Shown: positions 52,378-59,473 of the stretch, piece after piece
Layout: every line of letters begins with the position of its first letter
Position numbering within the stretch: the stretch's first letter is position 1
Assembly (NCBI RefSeq): GCF_025822765.1
Contig: NZ_JACKUK010000027.1
Location: 328,148 to 392,147 of the forward strand
DNA length: 64,000 nucleotides
Direction: 5' to 3'
Source of the DNA: Mycobacterium barrassiae
GTDB taxonomy: Bacteria > Actinomycetota > Actinomycetes > Mycobacteriales > Mycobacteriaceae
The notes under the pieces: model-generated
What the model was told of the DNA's origin: nothing
Databases searched by the model: none
Seen by the model: only the letters and a program-made list of their open reading frames with translations
Made by a program: the position numbers and the translations under genes

Positions 52378-53169
52378 ATGGACGGCCACGACTATCTGCT
52401 CACCAGCATCGAGGACGGGGTGGGCATCCTCCAGCTCAACCACCCGGAGAAGCGCAACGCGCTCGGGTGGGAACTGCACGAGGCGCTGATTGCCGCGCTC
52501 GCGGACTGGGCCTACGACGACGAGGTCGCCGCCGTGCTGATCATCGGCAACGAGGACTACTTCTGCGCGGGCTGGGCGTTGGACGTCTTGCAGGGCACCG
52601 AGGGTGACGATCGAAATCGTTTCACCGACTTGGCCTTACGGTTGATGACCGACCTCTACGACTACCGCAAACCCACGGTCGCCGCGGTGGCCGGCGTCGC
52701 CCCCGGTTACGGCATGGACGTGGCCAACATGTGCGATATCACCATCGCCTCAGAGAACGCCGTCTTCGGCTCCACCCAGGTGAAGTACGCGATGAACGGC
52801 TTCTACCACGGGATGCTGGCCAAGATGAACACCCAGCGGGCCCGCCGCATGTTCTTCACCGGCGATCCGGTCAGCGCGCACGAAGCGGCGCGCGTGGGGC
52901 TGGTCGACGAGGTGGTTCCCGTCGGCCGATTGCGGGACACCGCACTGACTTTGGCCAAGCAGATCGCCGAGGCCGGCGCCGAACTGACCACCATCCTCAA
53001 AGAGGTCGCGCTGCGCGCCCAGAACATGGACCATATCGGCGCGACGGCCTACGAACTACGGGTCACGCACGATCTGCTCCAGCGCGGCCTCTTCACCCGC
53101 CAACTCGACGAGGGACTCAAGCGGCTGAAATCCGGCGCGAGCCGCGCCACCGAACGATCGGCGCGATGA
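52378..53169 (+). CDS. Enoyl-CoA hydratase/isomerase family protein
   Basis: 263-aa crotonase. LNHPEKRNALGWELHEALI, oxyanion region GNEDYFCAGWALDVLQG, then GVAPGYGMDVANMCD and VFGSTQVKYAMNGFYHG, where the usual catalytic glutamates are replaced, so the reaction is uncertain (perhaps isomerase or hydrolase). ATG 52378 is preceded by AAGGA. The TGA overlaps the ATG of the next gene by four bases. Confidence 0.88.
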   Translation: MDGHDYLLTSIEDGVGILQLNHPEKRNALGWELHEALIAALADWAYDDEVAAVLIIGNEDYFCAGWALDVLQGTEGDDRNRFTDLALRLMTDLYDYRKPTVAAVAGVAPGYGMDVANMCDITIASENAVFGSTQVKYAMNGFYHGMLAKMNTQRARRMFFTGDPVSAHEAARVGLVDEVVPVGRLRDTALTLAKQIAEAGAELTTILKEVALRAQNMDHIGATAYELRVTHDLLQRGLFTRQLDEGLKRLKSGASRATERSAR

Positions 53170-53666
53170 CGACGCTCGGCACGCACGCTGTTCCGTGTGC
53201 GGTGGCCGACCCCGGTTCGGTGGAAGCACGGTTCGGCGCCCGCAACTGCCGGCCCGGCGGGTGCGACTTCGATCCTGCGCCATGGGTGCTCGACGAACAC
53301 AACCGGATCCCGGCAGGTGCGCTGATGGTGCTGGCCGACCACATCCTCGGTGAGCCGGCCTTCATGGTGAGACCCGCCGGGTGGTGGACGCTGACCACCG
53401 AGGTGACGTTGGACATCGTCGGCGACCTGCCGGCACGCGGTGCGCTCAGCGGCGAAGCCCGACTCGTCAGACACGAACACCACGCCGCATTCGCCGAATG
53501 CGCGATCACCGATGCCACGGGCAAGGTGCAGGCGGTGGGCACAGCACAGCACGCACCATCACCATGGCCCCCAACGGACACCTCGAGGGCACCGACGTTG
53601 CCTGGCACACGATCGATGTGCAGACGGGCACCCTGGATGACGTTCTCGGACTGCAATACTCGGTGA
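53166..53666 (+). CDS. Hotdog-fold thioesterase-like protein 1
   Basis: 166 aa in this frame. A hotdog domain spans about 15-130: GARNCRPGGCDFDPAPWVLD, then IPAGALMVLADHILGEPAF and STEV-like LTTEVTLDIVGDLPARG. The last 33 residues (after VGTAQHAPSPWPP) overlap the next gene in another frame and have no hotdog character. So either the gene truly overlaps by 103 bases, or a frameshift separates what was a two-hotdog fusion. ATG overlaps the hydratase stop (ATGA). Confidence 0.7.
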   Translation: MTTLGTHAVPCAVADPGSVEARFGARNCRPGGCDFDPAPWVLDEHNRIPAGALMVLADHILGEPAFMVRPAGWWTLTTEVTLDIVGDLPARGALSGEARLVRHEHHAAFAECAITDATGKVQAVGTAQHAPSPWPPTDTSRAPTLPGTRSMCRRAPWMTFSDCNTR

Positions 53667-53998
53667 CTACCGACGGTGTGCAGGTGACGATGCCGGACAC
53701 GACGGGCTGGGTCAACGACTTCGGCGTCCTGCACGGTGGGTTGTGGGCGTGTCTGTCCGATCGCGCTGCTACGAACTTGATCGCCCGGCGCAGCCCCGAA
53801 CTGACGACGGCCCGCATCCACACCGCATTTCTGCGATCGGGGGTCCCGGGGGCGCCGGTGAGTGTGACGGCGCGGGCACATCACGTCGGGAAGAACTTCG
53901 CCGTAATCCAGGTGACGGGACACAGTGCAGGCAGCCAGCTGTGCGCAGTGACCACCTTGACCGCCCGGCGAGTGGGTCCGGAGATCGAGAGGAGTTGA
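53564..53998 (+). CDS. Hotdog-fold thioesterase-like protein 2 (PaaI type)
   Basis: 144 aa from the ATG at 53564. The PaaI-type core is VNDFGVLHGGLWACLSDRAA, where HGG and the acidic residue form the thioesterase site, followed by TARIHTAFLRSGVPGAPVSV and GKNFAVIQVTG. It lies entirely downstream of the first hotdog domain but its start is inside that gene. No RBS precedes the ATG, which supports coupling or a fusion. The SnoaL-like gene follows directly. Confidence 0.75.
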   Translation: MAPNGHLEGTDVAWHTIDVQTGTLDDVLGLQYSVTTDGVQVTMPDTTGWVNDFGVLHGGLWACLSDRAATNLIARRSPELTTARIHTAFLRSGVPGAPVSVTARAHHVGKNFAVIQVTGHSAGSQLCAVTTLTARRVGPEIERS

Positions 53999-53999
53999 G

Positions 54000-54497
54000 A
54001 TGGTGGCTGATGCACCGCAGAGCGAGGAGTTTCTGCGCGACTTCGGCAACCGCTGGGATCGTGCGTGGAACTCGCACGACACCGACCGAGTGCTCGAGCT
54101 GCTGCATCCTGAGATTCGGTGGGAAGACACCGTTTTCTGGCCCGACGTGATCGATGGTATCGACGGCATGCCCGCCTACGTGGACATGATCTGGAAGGTC
54201 ATGCCGGATGTGCAGTTCGAGGAGGTGCAGTTCTTCACCGCACCGGCCGACGGCAAAGCGCTGTACTTGTTCCGGCAGAGCGGCAGCGCGCCGGCCCGAT
54301 TCGGCGACGGGCGGTTTTCGACCTACGGCTGCGACATCTTCCTCGGGTTCCGCGACGGCCTGCTGTCGCAGTATCTCGCGCAGTACGAGATCACCGAGAT
54401 GATGCGGCAATACGGCGCACTACCGCCGCGCAATGGCCTGATCGGCGGTTCCTACCTGCTTTCGCTCCTCCGCGGCGACCCCGTCTCCGGTGCGTAG
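54000..54497 (+). CDS. SnoaL/NTF2-like protein
   Basis: 165-aa NTF2-fold protein: FGNRWDRAWNSHDTDRVLEL, PEIRWEDTVFWPDVIDGIDG, then GCDIFLGFRDGLLSQYLAQYE. Members act as cyclases, isomerases or hydratases on small ring compounds. RBS GAGAGGAG just upstream of the ATG at 54000. It is the last gene of the plus-strand operon, and its end overlaps the convergent TetR gene by 46 bases. Confidence 0.82.
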   Translation: MVADAPQSEEFLRDFGNRWDRAWNSHDTDRVLELLHPEIRWEDTVFWPDVIDGIDGMPAYVDMIWKVMPDVQFEEVQFFTAPADGKALYLFRQSGSAPARFGDGRFSTYGCDIFLGFRDGLLSQYLAQYEITEMMRQYGALPPRNGLIGGSYLLSLLRGDPVSGA

Positions 54498-55102
54498 AGT
54501 GCGTGCCACACGATGGCGGCCAGCGCGGCCACGTGGTGTGGCACGCCATCGGCGTCGGCGGGACGAATCTGTTGGTAGAGACCGCGTTCCACCATCCACA
54601 CCAGCCAGGCGGCGGTAGGTTCGGGATCGATCGACGCCCGTGCGCCGCCGGCAGCTTGAGCGCGGCGAATGTGTTTGGCGAGTTCGACATGCCCGATCGT
54701 CAAGAGTCGGTGGAACTCCTTGCGGACACCTGGGTCGTATGCCGACGCGTCGGCCAGCGCGGCGAGCAGCGTCGCACGGCGCCGGTAGGTCTGCACCAAA
54801 TCCGTGAAAATCTGCACCAGTTCGTCTTGCGTGACGCCGGTGTCGAGGTCCATCCACTTACGTGCCGATTCGACGATCTCGCCGACCACACTCTCGCCGA
54901 CCGCCCGCAACAGATGACCCATGTCATCGAAGTAGCTGTAGAACGTCGAGCGGGAGACGCGAGCGCGTGAGATGACCTGTTCCACAGAGATATCGGAGAA
55001 CCGGTCGGCCTCTGCAAGCAGTTCCTCGCCGGCGGTGACGATGCGCGCGACCGACGCCGCGCGCTGCAGTTCGCGTCGGGAAGGCGCGCTGTCGGCCGTC
55101 AT
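54452..55102 (-). CDS. TetR-family transcriptional regulator
   Basis: 216 aa from the ATG at 55102. N-terminal helix-turn-helix: SVEQVISRARVSRSTFYSYFDDMGHLL. The rest is the alpha-helical ligand and dimer domain, with MDLDTGVTQDELVQIFTDLV. It likely represses one of the palindromic promoters in the cluster. The frame extends upstream to 55156, overlapping the next TetR gene; ATG 55102 avoids that. Confidence 0.88.
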   Translation of the reverse strand: MTADSAPSRRELQRAASVARIVTAGEELLAEADRFSDISVEQVISRARVSRSTFYSYFDDMGHLLRAVGESVVGEIVESARKWMDLDTGVTQDELVQIFTDLVQTYRRRATLLAALADASAYDPGVRKEFHRLLTIGHVELAKHIRRAQAAGGARASIDPEPTAAWLVWMVERGLYQQIRPADADGVPHHVAALAAIVWHALYAPETGSPRRSESR

Positions 55103-55121
55103 CGATTCGTGAGCGGACGTT

Positions 55122-55658
55122 TCATCGGACGTCCGCGTGTAGTCGCACGAGTGCAATGAATTGGCCGAGGGACCAGTCCATTTCGGCGATATCGAGGTGC
55201 TGATGGCCGATGACGATCGACAGGCCCAGGCCTGCCAAGCGTCCCGCGAGAGTCGGGTCTGTGATGAGGCCGTGCACGGCGTCGAAGATCAGTTTGCGAC
55301 GGATCGCGTCGACCTCGTCACGTACCCGTGCCGCCCGGGCGTCGGTGTTACCCCAGGCTCGGAGTGCGACCTCAGCGTCATGCGGAATGGCGCGCGCGAG
55401 TTCGCGCAGCCGATCCAGGCGCGCCGCCGGATCGGCGGTCTTGCTGGCCTCGGCGGCGATTCGCTCGGTCAGCTCCGATTCCCAGTACGCCAGGAACTGG
55501 TCGACGAAGTCGTTCCAGTCGCGAAACCAGTTGTAGAACGAGCCGGTGGTCATCCCCAGCGACCGGCACAACGTGTTCTGCCGCAGCGCGCCGAACCCGT
55601 CTTTCGCCAGTAGATCAAGGGCGCCCTGGAAGTAGTCGAGTCGATTGACGGTCGCCAC
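55122..55658 (-). CDS. TetR-family transcriptional regulator
   Basis: 178-aa regulator. Helix-turn-helix QNTLCRSLGMTTGSFYNWFRDW, then a helical C-terminal domain ending IGHQHLDIAEMDWSLGQFI. Lies just upstream of the other TetR gene (19-base gap) and in the same direction, but the two are not close paralogs. Candidate ligand sensor for the P450/SDR substrate or acyl-CoA intermediates. Confidence 0.88.
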   Translation of the reverse strand: MATVNRLDYFQGALDLLAKDGFGALRQNTLCRSLGMTTGSFYNWFRDWNDFVDQFLAYWESELTERIAAEASKTADPAARLDRLRELARAIPHDAEVALRAWGNTDARAARVRDEVDAIRRKLIFDAVHGLITDPTLAGRLAGLGLSIVIGHQHLDIAEMDWSLGQFIALVRLHADVR

Positions 55659-55700
55659 GGTTCTCCCTGGGTTGTCCGGCGGATCGCAACACCGACGGAA

Positions 55701-56576
55701 TTATCGCACCTCGGGTCGGGCGGATTCCGTCGCTGCCGAGGCGCGTGCCCGTATCTCGTAGGCGCGGCGCTGGTCGGCGTCGTATTCCAGGAATGTGCGG
55801 TCGCTGCCCATTCGGCGGTTGATGAAGCGGCGCGCACGCGGCCTCAGCAGCGCGATGAAGCGTCCCAGCGAGCGCAGATGGCCGGGCACCGACAGCTGTC
55901 CCAACCGCTTGTCGAGAACTTTGACGACCGCAGCGGCGACGTCCTCGGGCGTGACCAAGCCCTGCGCGGCGCTCGGTGTGGTGCCCGCGATGAGTTCGGT
56001 CTTGGTGAAGGTCGGTAGGACGGCCGAGACATGAACGCCGTGCGGTGCGTACTCGTCGGCCAGTGCGGTAGACAGGCCGACCACCGCGAACTTGGTCGCG
56101 GCGTACACCGCCTGACCGGGCACGGCGACCAGTCCGGCCATGGAAGAGATGTTGACGACGTGACCGTCACGACGGGCCGTCATCTCGGGCAGGACCAGGT
56201 GGCAGCCGTTGATGACGCCGGCGAGGTTGACCTCCAGTGCGGCGCGGATGGATACCGGCGACTGTTCGATGAACGATCCGACTGGCATCACGCCCGCGTT
56301 GTTGATCAGGACGTCGATGCGCCCGTTCCCGTCTGCACGAGCCTGATCCAGGAACGTGGCGAACGACTCGCGGTCGGTGACATCGACGTGGTGTCCGGTG
56401 ACCGCACCGCGCGGATGGAGTCGGTTCAATGCGTCGGCCAAAGCTTCCGTGTCCCGGTCCCCGATGATCACCGTCGCTCCGCGCGCCAGCAGTGCCGCTG
56501 CGGTGGCGTAGCCTATGCCGCGGGCAGCGCCGGTGATGGCGATGGTCTTGGCCCTGATGCGATCGCCGTTGCTCAT
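55701..56576 (-). CDS. Short-chain dehydrogenase/reductase
   Basis: 291-aa classical SDR. Cofactor motif AITGAARGIGYATAAALLAR, an acidic ASP in IIGDRDTEAL that favours NAD, NNAG in VLINNAGVMPV, Ser in VVNISSMAGLVA and the YxxxK in AVYAATKFAVVG. The C-terminal 45 residues are Arg-rich. ATG 56576 overlaps the P450 stop by four bases, so it is the second gene of a P450-SDR operon. It probably oxidises an alcohol made by the P450. Confidence 0.93.
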   Translation of the reverse strand: MSNGDRIRAKTIAITGAARGIGYATAAALLARGATVIIGDRDTEALADALNRLHPRGAVTGHHVDVTDRESFATFLDQARADGNGRIDVLINNAGVMPVGSFIEQSPVSIRAALEVNLAGVINGCHLVLPEMTARRDGHVVNISSMAGLVAVPGQAVYAATKFAVVGLSTALADEYAPHGVHVSAVLPTFTKTELIAGTTPSAAQGLVTPEDVAAAVVKVLDKRLGQLSVPGHLRSLGRFIALLRPRARRFINRRMGSDRTFLEYDADQRRAYEIRARASAATESARPEVR

Positions 56577-57862
56577 GCTGTCCTCTCCGGGGTGAAGCGC
56601 ACGTCCAGCTTCTTGATGCCGTTGATGAAAGTGCTTGTCAGGTAATCTGGTTCGCCGACCGCCTCGATGTCGGGCAACCGGTGGAAGAGCTCGCTGAAGA
56701 TCGCCTTGAGTTGCAGTTTGGCGACGTGGCTGCCGAGGCAGTAGTGCGGGCCTCCGCCGCCGAAGCCGATGTGCGGGTTGGGTTTGCGGCCGAGATCGAA
56801 TCGGTAGGGGTCGTCGAAGCACTGCTCGTCGCGGTTGCCCGAGTTGTAGAACAGGACCACATGCTCCCCGGGCTCGATCGTGATGCCGGACAGCTCGAAT
56901 GGTTTCAGGGCGGTGCGGCGAAACGTCAACACCGGAGAGGCCCAGCGGACGAACTCCTCGATGGCCACATCGATTCGCGCATCAAAATCGTCGAGCAGAT
57001 AGGCACGTTGGTCAGGATGGCGGGTCAATGCCAGCAGGGCGTGGCTGGTGGTCTGCTTGGTGGTGTCGTTGCCTGCGACGCACAACAGCACGAAGAACGC
57101 GCGGATCTCGTCGTCGGTCAGCCGGTCACCGTCGACCTCGGCCTGCACCAGCGCCGAGATCAGATCGTCGCGCGGGGTGGCGCGGCGGGCCTCGATGAGC
57201 TCCTGGCATCGGGCGTGCAGGGTGGTGATCCCGGTGAACATGGTGGTGAGAGCGTCTGTGGCCGCGGTACTTTCGTCGTCCCAGGCGGTCAGAGGCGCGG
57301 CAGCCTCGGCCACTTCCTGGTGCCGCTCCTTCGGGATGCCGATCATCTCCGAGACTGTCCACATCGGCAGCCGAGCACTCACCGCGTGGACGAACTCCGC
57401 CTGACCGCTGGGCTCGTTGGCGAGATCGTCGACGATCTGGCGGGCCTGGTCGTAGATCTGGTCGCTGATCATGGCGATGCGGCAAGGGGTGAACACCGAG
57501 CTGATGACGCGGCGGACCTTGCCGTGGCGGGGCTCGTCCATGGACAGGATCGAACTCGCCGCCTCGAGCACCTCGTCGGGAAAGTCCTCGAACATCACAC
57601 CGCCGGTGGCCGAGGAGAACACGTCGGCATGGCGGCTGACAGTCACGATGTCGTCGCGGCGGGTGATCGCCCAGTAGCCGGGCGGACCGGGCTGATCCAG
57701 CGCGTCCATCATCGGGCTACGGATGGGGCGTTGCCAGCTCACCGGCCGGTCGCGACGCAGTTCGGCGAACAAGCGGTCGCGTTCCTCGGAGGGACCCGAC
57801 CACAGTCGTTCGGCGGAGAGATCGATCGGGTCGTGCGGACGTTTGATGGCGATGCCGGTCAT
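56573..57862 (-). CDS. Cytochrome P450
   Basis: 429-aa bacterial P450. I-helix AGNDTTKQTTSHALLAL, K-helix ExxR in EEFVRWASPV, and the heme-binding FGGGGPHYCLGSHVAK with Cys375. The general pattern is that of mycobacterial CYPs acting on steroids, terpenes or fatty acids, but the exact family cannot be read by eye. ATG 57862 has AAGGAG upstream. No ferredoxin gene is adjacent. First gene of the operon with the SDR. Confidence 0.94.
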   Translation of the reverse strand: MTGIAIKRPHDPIDLSAERLWSGPSEERDRLFAELRRDRPVSWQRPIRSPMMDALDQPGPPGYWAITRRDDIVTVSRHADVFSSATGGVMFEDFPDEVLEAASSILSMDEPRHGKVRRVISSVFTPCRIAMISDQIYDQARQIVDDLANEPSGQAEFVHAVSARLPMWTVSEMIGIPKERHQEVAEAAAPLTAWDDESTAATDALTTMFTGITTLHARCQELIEARRATPRDDLISALVQAEVDGDRLTDDEIRAFFVLLCVAGNDTTKQTTSHALLALTRHPDQRAYLLDDFDARIDVAIEEFVRWASPVLTFRRTALKPFELSGITIEPGEHVVLFYNSGNRDEQCFDDPYRFDLGRKPNPHIGFGGGGPHYCLGSHVAKLQLKAIFSELFHRLPDIEAVGEPDYLTSTFINGIKKLDVRFTPERTA

Positions 57863-57922
57863 CGCGGCTCCTTTGCTACGCGTCGTTGCGGAGTGTGCCA
57901 ACAGTGACGGATCGCACAATAA

Positions 57923-57938
57923 CATAATATGAATTATG
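57923..57938. promoter_or_regulatory. Palindromic operator upstream of P450 gene
   Basis: CATAATATGAATTATG has perfect 6-bp arms around ATGA. A TATTGT -10 on the minus strand (57921-57916) abuts it, so it fills the -35/-10 spacer of the P450 promoter. It differs from the 52268-52313 palindrome, which fits control by a different TetR protein. Confidence 0.55.
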
Positions 57939-58277
57939 GTTAGAAGAGCCTTGACACGTCCTTTCAGCTTCCATCGCCCGTCATAACGTAAATTCGCTTA
58001 CTCGCGCGGTCCGTATCGTCGGCCGTTCGCTCCGACGCGAGATGTGCTCGACATCTCGGCTCGAGAACGGCACAGCATTCCACCCGCCGAATCACCGTGT
58101 GTACCAGTCCAGTCCGCCATGTTTCGACGCGGACGGCATGGGGCATCCAAAGCATGGATGCATAGGCTTGCTAAGAATACGGTGGACTCAGTTTTTCGTC
58201 CTCGTCGAATTCGTGGCGCCACACCTGCCTCTTCGAGCAAGTAACTGCAGGGTCGGCGATGTAAGGGGGTTGGCGGC
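57939..58277. other. Non-coding region with promoters
   Basis: About 340 bp between the P450 gene and the divergent LuxR-type gene. It holds a TTGACA (57951-57956) without a well-spaced -10, and a small inverted repeat GCATCC/GGATGC at 58143-58161. I see no credible coding frame. Confidence 0.5.
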
Positions 58278-58949
58278 GTGGCACCGCCCAATGAAGGCGA
58301 GCGGTCGACATCGGTCGTCGTCGTGGGCAGCCATCGAGTGGTGTATGTCGGCATCGAGGAGTGGTTGCACGGCAGCCACCCCCGCATCAAAATGATCGGC
58401 CATTTCTCCAGTACCGCGGAGTTCGTGGCAACGCGGCGCGCGTCGGCTCAGGGCCCGGTGGTGCTGTTCGACCTGCCCTGTGAGAGCGGCGGGCAGGACC
58501 TTGAGGCGCTTCGGGAGATCTGCGCAGCGGGCCACCGCGTCATCGTCTACACCTGCCTGATCGATGACGACGTCGTATCGGCGGCCCGGGATGCTGGCGC
58601 CGTCGGATGTGTTGCGAGGTCTGAACCCGAAGAGGTGCTGGCGGCGGCGATCTATGCCGCGCAAAGCGACCGCCCGCACGTCAGCCCCCGAATGGCACAG
58701 GCGCTGGACAAAGAGCGACGGAAGCGGCCCCGCCTGAGTCGCCGCGAACAACAGGTGCTCATCGCGTGGTTTCAGACCGAGAACAAAAATGCGGTCGCCG
58801 AGCGGTTGTACATCGAGCCGTCGACGGTGGCGACTCACCTGCAACGCGTGCGGGCAAAGTATGCGGCGGTCGGCAGACCGGCCCCCACCAAGGCTGCTCT
58901 GGTCGCCCGGGCGATTCAAGACGACATCCTCAGCGTGGACGACCTTTGA
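58278..58949 (+). CDS. LuxR-type regulator with atypical receiver
   Basis: 223 aa. Residues 10-125 look like a receiver: VVVVGSHRVVYVGIEEWLHG, VVLFDLPCESGG (Asp65 at the phospho-acceptor site), and VGCVARSEPEEVLAAAI. The acidic pair that binds Mg (DD) is replaced by GS, and the conserved Lys is missing, so it is probably not phosphorylated. Residues 150-215 are a LuxR helix-turn-helix: LSRREQQVLIAWFQTENKNA, then IEPSTVATHLQRVRAKY. GTG start at 58278. No kinase is adjacent. Target unknown. Confidence 0.82.
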   Translation: MAPPNEGERSTSVVVVGSHRVVYVGIEEWLHGSHPRIKMIGHFSSTAEFVATRRASAQGPVVLFDLPCESGGQDLEALREICAAGHRVIVYTCLIDDDVVSAARDAGAVGCVARSEPEEVLAAAIYAAQSDRPHVSPRMAQALDKERRKRPRLSRREQQVLIAWFQTENKNAVAERLYIEPSTVATHLQRVRAKYAAVGRPAPTKAALVARAIQDDILSVDDL

Positions 58950-59026
58950 TTGAGCGCGGTTGCAGCAGGTAGCGGTTGAACCCCTGACGCGTATGCGCGG
59001 AGCCACTGAACAGTTTCAAATATTTG

Positions 59027-59042
59027 TCATCTGAACAGATGA
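59027..59042. promoter_or_regulatory. Perfect 16-bp palindrome upstream of small secreted gene
   Basis: TCATCTGAACAGATGA, arms TCATCTG and CAGATGA around AA, within AT-rich DNA between the LuxR-type gene and the small secreted gene. It may be an operator. Confidence 0.4.
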
Positions 59043-59169
59043 ATTCGTCCTTCTTCGGACAACCCAGCAACATAACGACTGCGTTAATTAGCCCCGACCC
59101 CACTTCGCCGCCGGCCCCTTCGCCGGAGCGAAGCGCGGTCTTCGGACCAATTTGAGAGGCGAATGAAGC

Positions 59170-59397
59170 ATGAAAAGAGTGATCGCCGCCGGCGCAATTG
59201 CCGCGGGCGGGCTACTGACGCTTGGGCTGGGAGTGGCCAACGCAGACGAGGTTCAGGTCGAGGGCAGCTACTCGACGCTTGAGGCCTGCCAGGTCGACGG
59301 CCCGCAAGTCGAGATCGCGCAGGGCAACGACAACTACACGCACTGGGACTGCCGTCAGGGTGACGACGGCCTTTGGTACGTCTGGTTGAGCAACTGA
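59170..59397 (+). CDS. Small secreted protein
   Basis: 75-aa exported protein. Signal peptide MKRVIAAGAIAAGGLLTLGL ends VANA-DEVQ. Mature part of about 50 residues with two Cys (LEACQVDG and WDCRQGDDG) and Trp-rich end WYVWLSN. Function unknown. It is like other small cysteine-paired mycobacterial exported proteins. Confidence 0.8.
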   Translation: MKRVIAAGAIAAGGLLTLGLGVANADEVQVEGSYSTLEACQVDGPQVEIAQGNDNYTHWDCRQGDDGLWYVWLSN

Positions 59398-59473
59398 TGC
59401 ACTCGCCGACGAAAGGCGCCATGGCCACTCGCGCTGCGCTGCATATAGATCCGTCGCCAACATTGGAGCTCGT

